Of a stretch of DNA of 32,457 nt, positions 1 to 8,597 are shown piece by piece. The notes below the pieces were generated by a model. It was not told the DNA's origin. It made no database searches and saw only the letters and a program-made list of their open reading frames with translations. How positions within the stretch are numbered: position 1 is the stretch's first letter; every line of letters starts with the position of its first letter. Source of the DNA: JBLMZW01 sp050259035 (GTDB lineage: Bacteria; Bacillota; Syntrophomonadia; Syntrophomonadales; DTU052); assembly GCA_050259035.1 (NCBI GenBank), contig JBLMZW010000078.1, forward strand, positions 1 through 32,457. The letters run 5' to 3'. Made by a program: the position numbers and the translations under genes.

Positions 1-90
1 GTTCTAGTTCCCGTTATGTATACGTTTTTGGATGATTTGAGGAATTATTATCGACGAGGAAAACCATCAAAACCTTCAATTGCCAACTAA
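1..90 (+). CDS. C-terminal end of an RND-family efflux transporter (partial)
   Basis: Frame 1 is open from the window edge for 29 codons and ends in TAA at 88-90. It reads VLVPVMYTFLDDLRNYYRRG followed by a short basic tail. A last transmembrane helix ending in a V-P-V-x-Y-T-hydrophobic-D motif and then basic residues is typical of the extreme C-terminus of RND/HAE1 multidrug and metal exporters (AcrB-like). These are inner-membrane proton antiporters that work with a periplasmic or extracytoplasmic adaptor. Only the tail is present, so substrate and partners cannot be told. The family call rests on one short motif; another polytopic membrane protein is possible. Confidence 0.55.
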   Translation, partial: VLVPVMYTFLDDLRNYYRRGKPSKPSIAN

Positions 91-380
91 AGAATTGATA
101 AACTGCGCCTATCTCAAACCTGAGCTAATCCGAATTCTCCCCGACTCTATCGTACCTGACCGGAAGAATACTATGCTTTGTGTGTTTTCCCACAAGGGCA
201 GACCATTCCGCAATGCGGATATACCTGGTAGTTACAGACTAATATTAAATTCGAAATGTTCGTGCAACCATGCAGGACTATGTAAAATAACGGCGAAATA
301 GTAGGAAAAATTAGGATTAAGAGTTTTGCAGTCAAATTTCTTAAGTCTGACCAGATATACTGGAAAATGGGGGAGTAACC
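91..380 (+). other. Intergenic stretch, nothing convincing
   Basis: About 290 bases between the transporter tail and the chemotaxis receptor. One frame is open for 73 codons from a TTG at 80, but it overlaps the transporter end, has no ribosome binding site at a sensible distance and resembles no family I know. I see no clear promoter with a proper 17-base spacer and no strong hairpin. Confidence 0.4.
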
Positions 381-1907
381 TTGAGAACTAAATCGGACAC
401 CTGGAAATTGATTGATCAGAAGGCCAAGTACTATTTCTTTCTGGTGGTTACGGTTGTTTCAACTGCGATGGTGCTGGCGGCTACTGGCACGAAAGCGGCA
501 GGCCTCGCCAGCAAAAATCTTACCTGGTGGATGTTGATCGGCTTATGGGTACTCATAATCTTGCATGGTTTATGGTTGAGATGGTTAAACGCCAGGCACA
601 GCGATAAGAGTTGGACTAAATGGGGCATGATGTTTTCTTTGACAGTAATGATCTTTCTTATGCGGTTAAGTACGGAGAGTGCTCCGGAGACGCATGCGTT
701 AGGTTATTTTTTCATTGCGGCAGCTGTCTTTTTCTTTGATATTAGATTAATATGGTATGCTTTTGTAGCTTCAATAGTTGTCGATGTTACGATGTGGAAT
801 GCTTTTCCGGGAGAAATGGAGGCTTTTTTGAAAGTTCCCAGAGATATTGCTATCCGTTATTTTTGTTATTTGTGGACGTCCTTAGCGGCTGTTTATATAG
901 TTAAAGCTGTCAATACATTGTTCGCTATTGCCAGTCAGCGCGAAGAGGAAGCGACATCGATGACAATGCAATTACAGACAATTCTAGGTAGAGTGCAGAA
1001 CCTGTCCGCCGATTTATTTAAGAACACAGCAGATCTGCAAAGGACTTCAGATGAGAATGCGGACAGTATTAGGGTAATTCACAATCAGGCTATATCACTG
1101 CAGGGAATTTCTCGGAATCAGTCGGAGCACATGCAAAAGAACGTTAGGGTTTTGGATGAGATTGGGATGGGGTCACACCATGTAGGTGATAACGCCACTG
1201 AAATAAGTTCCAAAACTTCGGAATTCATGAGTGTTGTTGAAACCGGGACTCAGGCTATTTTAAGTCAGGAAGAGAGTCTAAGGATCACCGAGAAAACCAA
1301 CCGGGATATTATGCTGGCCGTCAAAGAACTGGAGAGTAATTCTAACCAAATCGAATCCATTGTTGGTACCATCTTGGGTATTGCAGAACAAACCAACCTG
1401 TTGGCCTTAAATGCAGCTATCGAAGCAGCCCGGGCCGGGGAACAGGGCCGGGGTTTTGCCGTTGTGGCAGGAGAGGTAAGGAATCTAGCTGATGAGACCA
1501 AAGCAGCTGTAGCCACTATTGACCAGTTAGTGAAGGCTAACAAATTGAGTACCGACAATACTGTGGTCAAGGTTAACGAGTCGGCTGCCGCCCTTACCGG
1601 GCAACGGGAGGCGATGAACAGCACACATGCTGCTTTTGACAACATTCAGACGGTGTCCAATACCATCAGCAATGCCGTACAGGAGATTACGGCCTGTGTC
1701 GAAGAACTAATTGCGTCCTCGGATGAATCGACTACTTTGGTGGGCAGGGTTGCTGAACTTTCGCGAACAGCATCCGGATGTACGGATGATATCCTGGCTG
1801 AGATTGCAAGACATCGCGGCCTGGTTACCAAGTTAGAAGAAGAAATAACCCAGTTCGGAGAACTGGCCAAATCACTGCAGGCCGAAGCAAACCAGACTAT
1901 GAGTTAA
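381..1907 (+). CDS. Methyl-accepting chemotaxis protein with multi-pass membrane sensor
   Basis: 508 residues from a TTG start preceded by GGGGGAG at a good distance. The first 190 or so residues hold about five or six hydrophobic segments (for example near 18-35, 50-67, 82-96, 105-140 and 158-178) with short loops, so there is no large extracellular ligand domain. The rest is a long coiled coil with the canonical signalling hairpin around residues 331-372, including EQTNLLALNAAIEAARAGEQ and then GRGFAVVAGEVRNLADE. That tip contacts CheA and CheW and controls kinase activity. I see no obvious HAMP domain between membrane and coiled coil. A membrane-embedded sensor suggests the cue is membrane energetics, a lipophilic compound or a partner protein. 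That is an inference. The next gene follows after 21 bases and may be co-transcribed. Confidence 0.93.
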   Translation: MRTKSDTWKLIDQKAKYYFFLVVTVVSTAMVLAATGTKAAGLASKNLTWWMLIGLWVLIILHGLWLRWLNARHSDKSWTKWGMMFSLTVMIFLMRLSTESAPETHALGYFFIAAAVFFFDIRLIWYAFVASIVVDVTMWNAFPGEMEAFLKVPRDIAIRYFCYLWTSLAAVYIVKAVNTLFAIASQREEEATSMTMQLQTILGRVQNLSADLFKNTADLQRTSDENADSIRVIHNQAISLQGISRNQSEHMQKNVRVLDEIGMGSHHVGDNATEISSKTSEFMSVVETGTQAILSQEESLRITEKTNRDIMLAVKELESNSNQIESIVGTILGIAEQTNLLALNAAIEAARAGEQGRGFAVVAGEVRNLADETKAAVATIDQLVKANKLSTDNTVVKVNESAAALTGQREAMNSTHAAFDNIQTVSNTISNAVQEITACVEELIASSDESTTLVGRVAELSRTASGCTDDILAEIARHRGLVTKLEEEITQFGELAKSLQAEANQTMS

Positions 1908-1928
1908 CAATAATGAAAGGGTAAAAAT

Positions 1929-2540
1929 ATGATAGTAAACCTGCTTAAGGCACTTAAAGATAATGTGGATTCCAATTTAAAAAACGATAAAATACAATTG
2001 CCTAATATAACAATAGATACAGAAAAAATAACCGCGGTTATGATAAACGAGGTTGTGCCTGCTGACCCAGATGATGACTTTTATGGCGGGAACAACCCTC
2101 CCGATTATTTAAAAACTACTTTGCCGCTCTTTCAGACGGCAGGCGTACTGGTCAGCACGATCGATGACATCCTTTCCAAAGGGATCTATATAACAAACGC
2201 CGTCAAGATACCCAAGATTGAATACGCTATCAAGAGAGATGTCATAGAAAGACACATTTCGATTTTGGAAAAAGAGATCGGGTTATTCCCGAATTTAAAA
2301 GTGATAATGCTGATGGGCGATGTGGCAAAAACAGCATTCAATATTATTACCAAGCAAAAAACAGGAAAGAATGTCGTACCGTCTATTTCAACATATAAGT
2401 TGAGAAACAGCGAAATCTATTACGGCTCAATACGGGTTTTCCCGTCCTACATAATGACCGGCGGTAACATACTCATTGAAAAATCTAAATTTGCAATGGC
2501 GTCTGAAGATATAAAAAGAATGATAGAGATTATTGGATAG
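1929..2540 (+). CDS. Uracil-DNA-glycosylase-superfamily-like protein
   Basis: 203 residues, ATG start with GAAAGGG seven bases upstream. Two segments resemble the uracil-DNA glycosylase fold. One is a strand followed by an acidic loop near residues 36-54 (VMINEVVPADPDDDFYGG), at the place of the catalytic water-binding motif. The other is VIMLMGDVAKTAF near 125-137, which resembles the G-x-x-A strand-helix of family 4/5 enzymes. A late PSYIMTGG could stand for the HPS-type DNA-intercalation loop but lacks its histidine. Members excise uracil or other damaged bases in base-excision repair. The match is at fold level only and catalytic activity is not shown. The gene sits directly behind a chemotaxis receptor and ahead of a restriction-modification locus. 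Confidence 0.55.
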   Translation: MIVNLLKALKDNVDSNLKNDKIQLPNITIDTEKITAVMINEVVPADPDDDFYGGNNPPDYLKTTLPLFQTAGVLVSTIDDILSKGIYITNAVKIPKIEYAIKRDVIERHISILEKEIGLFPNLKVIMLMGDVAKTAFNIITKQKTGKNVVPSISTYKLRNSEIYYGSIRVFPSYIMTGGNILIEKSKFAMASEDIKRMIEIIG

Positions 2541-2595
2541 CTATATCGAAAATGAGACAAACGGACGACAGAGTTGTTTGCCCGTTTGTATATAG
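2541..2595 (+). promoter_or_regulatory. Stem-loop in the leader of the restriction-modification locus
   Basis: Starts right after the stop of the preceding gene. ACAAACGG (2557-2564) pairs with CCGTTTGT (2582-2589), and an outer CTATAT (2541-2546) pairs with ATATAG (2590-2595), with ten unpaired bases on the 5' side. No T-tract follows, so it is not a classical terminator. It could end or process the upstream transcript, or form part of an RNA leader for the methyltransferase gene. Confidence 0.45.
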
Positions 2596-2648
2596 ACACA
2601 TAGATACAGTTGGTAAGCAGCCTGCATAATCAGAATAAAGTAGTTCAC

Positions 2649-2681
2649 GTTCCCTCGGAGCAGTGTTTTGAGGGAACTTTT
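2649..2681 (+). terminator. Terminator-like hairpin upstream of mod
   Basis: A perfect 8-bp stem, GTTCCCTC (2649-2656) with GAGGGAAC (2670-2677), encloses a 13-base loop and is followed at once by TTTT. It lies 130 bases before the probable mod start, so it may end upstream transcription or act as an attenuator. It also shows that an in-frame TTG at 2668, inside the hairpin, is not the real mod start. Confidence 0.5.
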
Positions 2682-2808
2682 AGTTGGGATATATTGTTAC
2701 ATCTTACAAAAAACCAAGAAGTATTCCGGAGATGCTATCATAAGTAATAGTGGACAAGGTATGGACAAGTGTCTGTTGGGCATTACAACAATGGAAGGCA
2801 TAAAGCGT

Positions 2809-4758
2809 ATGATGGAAAACTTTTATAATACCATATTAGATGTTCTTAAACAGGACGAACGCTTTTTTTCCGAAAAGGGCGAGATACTTCGAAATGCAGT
2901 TTTTGAAGCTGCAATGAGGTTGGATAAAGATTTAATTAGGTTATTACTATCTAATCCTGTAACAAAGAATAAATTCTTTGTTGAGGTAGATGGGGTAAGT
3001 GTTTTCGATAAAGTGCAGTTCGGCTGGTTAATTAACAACCGACAGTTCTTGCCTGACTCGTTCACTCGCTATAAGAACAGAATTGGGTTGGTAGATTACA
3101 AGGGCTATTACATAAGTGAGAAGAATGACATTGAACTGGTTTTTCCTTATAAAGACTGTATTTTAGAGGGTGGACAAACCAGAGAAGACCAGAAACGAGA
3201 TGAGATCTTCTACAATGAAACATTGGCTCCTGATGAGGTTGACAGGCTTTTGTCTCCCAAAGTATTTACTAACGCCAAACATTATAGTCTTGGTAGAACA
3301 GATGATGCTACAGATTTAAAGGATTCGGACAACCTGATAGTAAGGGGGAATAATCTGCTGGCGCTTTCTTCGCTCTTAAAAAGATATGAGGGGAAAGTGA
3401 AATGCATTTATATAGATCCACCGTATAATACCGGGTCTGATAGTTTTGGATATAATGATAGCTTTTCTCGGTCCACCTGGCTGACATTCATGAAGAATCG
3501 TATTGATGTCGCCAAGAAAATGATGTGTCGCGAAGGTGTATTGCTGGTTCAATGCAGTTTCCACCATTACCCATACTTAAAGCTATTGTTAGACGAAGTA
3601 ATGGGTGAAAAAAACTACAGGATGACATTTCATATTTTGGTGCGACATCCAGAACGAATACTAACAGGGGATAAGGAATTCAATGATGTAATTGAATACA
3701 TCCTGGTATACAGCGCCAATCCTGAGTACAAGATGCCTAAAAAATCGGAAGCGAAGACTATTGATGATTACGTTTACGAGGTTGAGCTTTTAACTAAAGG
3801 TAAGTCCGAGGTTATTGATAATAAAAGGGTAGAAATATTTCTTCCATCCGAATATCGAGTTCATAAAGGTGAACCGGGAACTGATAAATTTAAAACGCTT
3901 TCAATTCGGGGAAGCATACGGGAGAAGAATAGCAGTGGACGCTTCTACGTTAAGAACATTGAAAAATTAATAGGACAATATCCGCCTCTAACTTTGTTTA
4001 AGGTTGAAGGTATAGGTGATGATATTTATGACTTTAGATATTTTCATCTGCCTAAAGAAGGTAATAAAAACGGCACTTATTTTCAAGGTATGCCAACATC
4101 CAGTGATACAACTTACACCCCCTATGCCAATTTCTATGATTTTATGGCTGAGTATAATGTGGTCAATGATGAAGGTGAGGTTGTGTTTAGAAACGGTAAA
4201 AAACCGGAGGCCCTGGTTAGTTTTCTATTAAGCATTTTTACCCGGGAACAAGATTTAGTTATGGATTATCATTTAGGGTCAGGAACCACCTGCGCAACCG
4301 CTCATAAAATGAACCGACAGTATATCGGGATCGAGCAATTAGATTATGGGTCCAATGACAGCGTAATCAGACTGCAAAATGTTATAAATGGCGATAGAAA
4401 GGGAATATCTGATACAGTGAATTGGCGTGGTGGAGGTTCATTTGTATATTGTGAGCTAAAACAGCTTAATCAAGAATATGTGGATTTGATTCAAGTGGCT
4501 GAGAATGATAAGGAAGTGTGGGATGTATGGCAACGAATACATTCAACCGGATTTATCAGCAGTCTGATATCTGTTAAAGAGATTGATGAGGCCGCAGAAG
4601 ATTACCAGGCATTAACCTTAGAAGATAAAAAGAAGTTTTTCATGACGATTCTGGATAAGAATATGCTCTATGTCAACCTATGTGATATTGATGATGAGGA
4701 TTTTAAGGTATCTGAAGCCGAAAAGCAGTTTGCCAGGAGTTTTTACCGGAGGGGTTAA
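2809..4758 (+). CDS. mod: Type III restriction-modification DNA methyltransferase (Mod)
   Basis: 649 residues from the ATG at 2809. It transfers methyl groups from S-adenosylmethionine to adenine in the recognition sequence and supplies the specificity of a Type III system. DPPY, the catalytic motif, is at residues 203-206. DYHLGSGTT, the SAM-binding motif I, is at 486-494. Catalytic motif first and SAM motif last is the beta-class order, and the variable middle is the target-recognition domain. The frame is open upstream to a TTG at 2668, but that lies inside a hairpin; GGAAGG stands ten bases before 2809, and the N-terminus MENFYNTILDVLKQDERFFS looks like the usual start of this family. The res gene follows after two bases, so the two are co-translated. 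Recognition sequence cannot be read from the protein. Confidence 0.9.
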   Translation: MMENFYNTILDVLKQDERFFSEKGEILRNAVFEAAMRLDKDLIRLLLSNPVTKNKFFVEVDGVSVFDKVQFGWLINNRQFLPDSFTRYKNRIGLVDYKGYYISEKNDIELVFPYKDCILEGGQTREDQKRDEIFYNETLAPDEVDRLLSPKVFTNAKHYSLGRTDDATDLKDSDNLIVRGNNLLALSSLLKRYEGKVKCIYIDPPYNTGSDSFGYNDSFSRSTWLTFMKNRIDVAKKMMCREGVLLVQCSFHHYPYLKLLLDEVMGEKNYRMTFHILVRHPERILTGDKEFNDVIEYILVYSANPEYKMPKKSEAKTIDDYVYEVELLTKGKSEVIDNKRVEIFLPSEYRVHKGEPGTDKFKTLSIRGSIREKNSSGRFYVKNIEKLIGQYPPLTLFKVEGIGDDIYDFRYFHLPKEGNKNGTYFQGMPTSSDTTYTPYANFYDFMAEYNVVNDEGEVVFRNGKKPEALVSFLLSIFTREQDLVMDYHLGSGTTCATAHKMNRQYIGIEQLDYGSNDSVIRLQNVINGDRKGISDTVNWRGGGSFVYCELKQLNQEYVDLIQVAENDKEVWDVWQRIHSTGFISSLISVKEIDEAAEDYQALTLEDKKKFFMTILDKNMLYVNLCDIDDEDFKVSEAEKQFARSFYRRG

Positions 4759-4760
4759 AT

Positions 4761-6770
4761 TTGTTTTTGTTTGAAGAAATAGAACAAGCCCGAAAATATA
4801 ATGCATATGCCCTAATGCCTACGTGTATTGAAGAAAACCTTAACCCCGAGTTTCCGCTGCGACCTTATCAATTAGATGCTTTCAGAAATTTTGTAACCTA
4901 TTTCGAGAATGAAAGTTTCCGCAGGTATCCATCTCAAACCCTATTTCACATGGCAACTGGCAGTGGAAAAACCATGATAATGGCAGGATTAATGCTGTAT
5001 CTCTATAAAAGGGGCTATCGTAATTTTCTTTTCTTCGTTCATCTGGATAACATAGTGAAAAAAACCAAAGAGAATTTTTTAAATAATAAATCAACTAAGT
5101 ACCTTTTCGCAGATGAAATCAGAATTAATGGGGAACTTGTAAGGATTAAAGAAGTAACTAATTTCCAGGGAACTGATGAGGACAACATTAACATCTTATT
5201 CACAACCATCCAGGGGCTGCATAGTGATATGTGGGACGTAAAAGAAAACAGCCTTTCCATTGATGATTTTAGAGAGAAAAAAGTTGTTCTGATTTCCGAT
5301 GAGACGCACCATCTGAATGTAGATACCAAGAAGCAAAGAAACAAAGAGGAAATCGAAGTTGAAATGTCATGGGAATATACAGCTAACGTTATTTTTGGTG
5401 CTAATAAGGATAATGTTCTGTTGGAGTTTACAGCAACCTGTGACCTGGAAAACCCCAATATTAAGAGGGAATACGAGAACAAAATAATCTTCAATTATCC
5501 CTTAAGTAAATTCAGAACAGATTTATATTCCAAAGAAGTAAAGACCATGCGTTCTGATACCCCACTTATGCAAAGAGCTATTCAAGCGGTGCTTCTGAGC
5601 CAATTCAGACTAAAGATTTTTCATGATTATGGGCTTAATATCAAACCGGTTGTACTTTTTAAGGCCCTTACCAAAGATCAGAGTAAGACTTTTATGAATG
5701 AATTTCTACATGTTATAGCTGATCTTAGTCCAGGATATCTGCAGGAATTAAAGGATTCGGCTACCCACCCGACGCTCACAAGAATGTATAGGTATTTTGA
5801 GAACAGAAATATTTCTATGGAGATGTTAACCCAAGAACTGAAAGAGGAGTTCTCCAGGGAGCACTGTATTTCCATGAATGACTCCAGTGAGGCCGATAAC
5901 GTCCAGGTTATTGTTAATTCTTTGGAAGATGAAAACAACCCTTATAGAGCGGTTTTTCAAGTGAAAAAGCTGGATGAGGGATGGGATGTACTTAATCTTT
6001 TTGATATTGTAAGACTTTATGAGACCCGTGACGGAAAAAATGGAAAGCCCGGAAAAACAACAGTTGCCGAAGCTCAGCTTATTGGACGCGGTGCACGTTA
6101 TTGCCCATTTGTCGCTGATAAATCGCAAGATAAATACCAGCGTAAATATGATTATGATTTGGACAATCCCTTAAGAATTTGTGAGGAACTTTATTACCAC
6201 TGCCAAAATGATTCGAGATATATTTCAGAATTGACTGCTGCACTTCTAGAAACAGGAGTCATGGGCAGCAATACAGGATATCGGCGCAAAAATAGAAAGG
6301 AAGATCTGAATAATACTAATCTATGCGAGAAAAAACCAATCTCTAATAACAATCAAATACAAAAAAGTTGCAGAGTTTTTAACGTATTACCGGAGTTTAT
6401 AAGAAATGAAATATATGAGGTTACCGTTTATAGCGGAAAAACGACGGTAGACACTTTATTTGAAAGCCAGCACTTGGAGGCAGATGTTAAGACTTATACA
6501 AAAAAAATATCCATAGGTGGGATTGCCAATTTAAACTATTCACTGGTACACAGGGCATTAAGAAGATATGAGGTTTATAAATTCAATGTTTTAAAAGGCT
6601 ATTTTCCTAATCTGCATTCTACCCGCCAGTTTATTTGTGATGCTGAATACTTAGGCAATATCAAAGTAGCAATACAAAGTGAACTGCGAGATCCTGATAT
6701 GGGGGTATATTATTATGCCTGTGTTCAAGTGTTTAGCAGAATTGCTGACCAAATATCTGCAATTGAATAA
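4761..6770 (+). CDS. res: Type III restriction enzyme Res subunit, helicase part only
   Basis: 669 residues, TTG start with CCGGAGGGG six bases upstream, two bases after mod. It is a superfamily 2 helicase/translocase: a Q-motif-like RPYQLDA at 34-40, Walker A ATGSGKT at 65-71, Walker B variant DETHH at 180-184, DEGWDV in the second lobe, and motif VI QLIGRGARY from 439 with arginine fingers R443 and R446. Full Type III Res proteins are usually 850-1000 residues and end in a PD-(D/E)xK endonuclease. This one stops about where the linker to the nuclease should begin, and no nuclease-like frame is visible in the next 120 bases. It may be a nuclease-less relic or a protein that works with a separate nuclease. 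Helicase identity is certain; the truncation is inferred from length and from missing motifs. Confidence 0.88.
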   Translation: MFLFEEIEQARKYNAYALMPTCIEENLNPEFPLRPYQLDAFRNFVTYFENESFRRYPSQTLFHMATGSGKTMIMAGLMLYLYKRGYRNFLFFVHLDNIVKKTKENFLNNKSTKYLFADEIRINGELVRIKEVTNFQGTDEDNINILFTTIQGLHSDMWDVKENSLSIDDFREKKVVLISDETHHLNVDTKKQRNKEEIEVEMSWEYTANVIFGANKDNVLLEFTATCDLENPNIKREYENKIIFNYPLSKFRTDLYSKEVKTMRSDTPLMQRAIQAVLLSQFRLKIFHDYGLNIKPVVLFKALTKDQSKTFMNEFLHVIADLSPGYLQELKDSATHPTLTRMYRYFENRNISMEMLTQELKEEFSREHCISMNDSSEADNVQVIVNSLEDENNPYRAVFQVKKLDEGWDVLNLFDIVRLYETRDGKNGKPGKTTVAEAQLIGRGARYCPFVADKSQDKYQRKYDYDLDNPLRICEELYYHCQNDSRYISELTAALLETGVMGSNTGYRRKNRKEDLNNTNLCEKKPISNNNQIQKSCRVFNVLPEFIRNEIYEVTVYSGKTTVDTLFESQHLEADVKTYTKKISIGGIANLNYSLVHRALRRYEVYKFNVLKGYFPNLHSTRQFICDAEYLGNIKVAIQSELRDPDMGVYYYACVQVFSRIADQISAIE

Positions 6771-6890
6771 TGAAGATATACATAAACTCTCATTTCCATA
6801 ATTAAATGCCTTAAGTTTATAATATTAAATAAGGATTTTTCACAATGTCTGGTATTTATTAGGCAAGAACACTAAAACGGAGGGTATGGT

Positions 6891-7190
6891 ATGAGTGAGT
6901 CCAATGAAGTTGCCATTTTGAAGGAGAGTCTATTAAAATCACAGTGGCCTAAGTGTAATCAAATAGCCCAACAATTATTTGAAATAGGGACGGATGAAGC
7001 CAAGAACGCTCTGATCGAAGGCTTAAAAGGAAAACGTCATCATATTAGAACAGCAGCGATTGCTGCACTCATGAAATTTAACGATGCTTCCTGCGCTGAA
7101 TATATAAAGCCTTTGCTGAACGATCCTGCGTACGAAACCAGGCAAGAGGCGGAAAAGGCAATTAAAGCATTAACCGGGGAAGGGGCCTAA
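6891..7190 (+). CDS. Small HEAT-repeat protein
   Basis: 99 residues, ATG start preceded by CGGAGGG. The chain is a set of amphipathic helix pairs with the HEAT/PBS-lyase-like pattern, for example a helix ending IGTDEAKNALIEGLKG and then HHIRTAAIAALMKF followed by AEYIKPLLNDPAYETRQEAE. Such short HEAT proteins are binding scaffolds with no enzymatic activity. An AT-rich region upstream contains a perfect TATAAT at 6818-6823 but no good -35. The broken cyclase gene begins 23 bases downstream with its own GGGAGG, so the two probably formed one operon before the break. Confidence 0.75.
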   Translation: MSESNEVAILKESLLKSQWPKCNQIAQQLFEIGTDEAKNALIEGLKGKRHHIRTAAIAALMKFNDASCAEYIKPLLNDPAYETRQEAEKAIKALTGEGA

Positions 7191-7213
7191 AAAGGCTTAA
7201 GGGAGGCTTAATT

Positions 7214-7327
7214 ATGGGTAGAAAGTTAATTGATCTCAGCATAAACATAGAAAGTGGACTACCGAGCGATCCTCCAGCGATGATTCCTCAAATAACTGAT
7301 ATCAACCATGAAGCCATTATGCTTTAA
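7214..7327 (+). pseudogene. 5' fragment of a cyclase-family (kynurenine-formamidase-like) gene
   Basis: A 37-codon frame with a strong GGGAGG and ATG start reads MGRKLIDLSINIESGLPSDP, then PAMIPQITDINHE, and stops shortly after. The opening matches the N-terminus of the cyclase/kynurenine formamidase family (PF04199), whose members run beyond 200 residues and carry a metal-binding H-x-G-T-H-x-D motif. None of that remainder is in the window. The family-like sequence ends near 7313, and from 7317 the DNA is the 3' end of a LysE gene on the other strand. The gene was therefore cut by a deletion or insertion joining it to the LysE segment, and the stop codon comes from the new neighbour. Confidence 0.7.
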
Positions 7328-7934
7328 CCAGTCTCAATCCCAAACCAATGAATAAACAACCTACTAGTTTATTCAGCAATCTGAGTACATTCGGATTATC
7401 CCTTAATTTATTAGTAACTGATGCAGAACTTAGAGCCAGGAATATACACCACAAGGTTCCAGTGGTAATAAACGTTAACCCCAGCAGTAGAAAAGGTAAA
7501 GGACCATAACTATTGTTGGCGGTTACGAATTGGGGTAAAAACGATATGAAGAACAAAGCTACTTTAGGGTTCAGGAGATCGGTTAGCACGCCTTGGAGGT
7601 ATATTTTAAACATGCTGTCAGTTTTGACTTCATTCAAAGTAAGGGTATCAGACGATAATAGTGTTTTGATACCCAAATATATAAGGTAGGCAGCACCGGC
7701 ATACTTAATAATGCTGAAAGCAACTATAGATTTCGCGAGTATTAAAGATAGTCCCACTGAAGCCAGGAGTGTATGTATCAATGCACCGGAACTGATGCCT
7801 AGAATAGACAATATCCCGGCCCTTTTCCCTTGAGAGATGCTTCTTCCAAGGATATACATAGTATCTGCTCCTGGAGTTATGTTTAATATTATTCCGGATA
7901 ATAAAAAAAGACCGAAATTTTCGATGCCAGGCAT
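7317..7934 (-). CDS. LysE/RhtB-family amino-acid exporter
   Basis: 205 residues, ATG start with GGAGGGG upstream on the minus strand. It has about six hydrophobic segments. The family signature follows the first helix: N-I-T-P-G-A-D-T-M-Y, then a SQGKRAGILSILGISSGALI block. LysE/RhtB proteins export amino acids or similar small solutes across the cytoplasmic membrane by proton antiport; the substrate here is unknown. The length is standard and the gene looks intact. Its 3' end abuts and slightly overlaps the broken cyclase gene, which suggests it arrived with the rearrangement. Confidence 0.9.
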   Translation of the reverse strand: MPGIENFGLFLLSGIILNITPGADTMYILGRSISQGKRAGILSILGISSGALIHTLLASVGLSLILAKSIVAFSIIKYAGAAYLIYLGIKTLLSSDTLTLNEVKTDSMFKIYLQGVLTDLLNPKVALFFISFLPQFVTANNSYGPLPFLLLGLTFITTGTLWCIFLALSSASVTNKLRDNPNVLRLLNKLVGCLFIGLGLRLVKA

Positions 7935-8006
7935 TTAGATCCCCTCCAGAGTTTGAGTTTACAATAATTAGTTCAAGCATTCTTGACATGGTCAGAAGGG
8001 AAAAAT

Positions 8007-8597
8007 ATGAAATCTAAGTTCAGCAAGATAATTAAGATCACAATAATACTAATTATAGCTTACGTAACCTATGTAGCGTTTGATATCTGTTTATACAGTA
8101 AGGTTAATGAAATGACTAAGGCTGATGCGGCCATAATACTGGGGGCCGGGGTGTCGGGAGAAAAACCGAGTCCGGTATTTCAAGAAAGAATTAATCATGG
8201 AATCTGGTTATATAAGAATGGATATGTTGATAAGTTGATTTTTACGGGTGGAAAAGGGAAAAACGAGAAATTCTCTGAGGCAAGTGTAGCGAAAAGATAT
8301 GCCATAGGACATTCAATCCCCAGCCAAGACATTCTCATAGAAGAACAATCCACCATAACACAAGAAAATATAGAGAATGCGAGTCGCATAGCCCAAGAAA
8401 CTAGTATTTCTACTGTCATAATTGTAAGCGATCCATTGCATATGAAAAGAGCTATGCTAATGGCCAAAGATTATGGACTTACCGCTTATTCTTCACCCAC
8501 ACCAACGACAAGGTATAAGAAACTGGTAAGTAAAACATTATTTCTATCACGAGAAATTTTCTTTTATATTGGATATGAATTATATAGACTGTTTTAA
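8007..8597 (+). CDS. SanA/YdcF-like DUF218 membrane-anchored protein
   Basis: 196 residues from the ATG at 8007, preceded by AGAAGGG. An in-frame TTG at 7983 has no ribosome binding site and is rejected. One N-terminal hydrophobic helix (about residues 6-24) is followed by the DUF218 fold: ADAAIILGAGVSGEKPSPVF, then a helix, LIFTGGKG, and later VIIVSDPLHMKRAMLMAKDY. This is the pattern of SanA, ElyC and YdcF. In enterobacteria SanA and ElyC affect cell-envelope integrity, but the biochemical activity is not established, so only an envelope role is suggested. Its 3' end overlaps a possible small minus-strand gene by a few bases. Confidence 0.85.
   Translation: MKSKFSKIIKITIILIIAYVTYVAFDICLYSKVNEMTKADAAIILGAGVSGEKPSPVFQERINHGIWLYKNGYVDKLIFTGGKGKNEKFSEASVAKRYAIGHSIPSQDILIEEQSTITQENIENASRIAQETSISTVIIVSDPLHMKRAMLMAKDYGLTAYSSPTPTTRYKKLVSKTLFLSREIFFYIGYELYRLF

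Noticed and set aside
80..301. 73-codon frame after the transporter tail
   Set aside because: Overlaps the transporter end, has no ribosome binding site at a useful distance and no family resemblance.
301..380. Sigma-A promoter upstream of the chemotaxis receptor (TTGCAG with TATACT)
   Set aside because: The spacer is 24 bases, too long for a normal promoter, and no better pairing was found.
2668..2808. N-terminal extension of mod from a TTG at 2668
   Set aside because: The TTG lies inside a terminator-like hairpin and the extra residues do not resemble the family. GGAAGG ten bases before the ATG at 2809 and the family-like N-terminus fit better.
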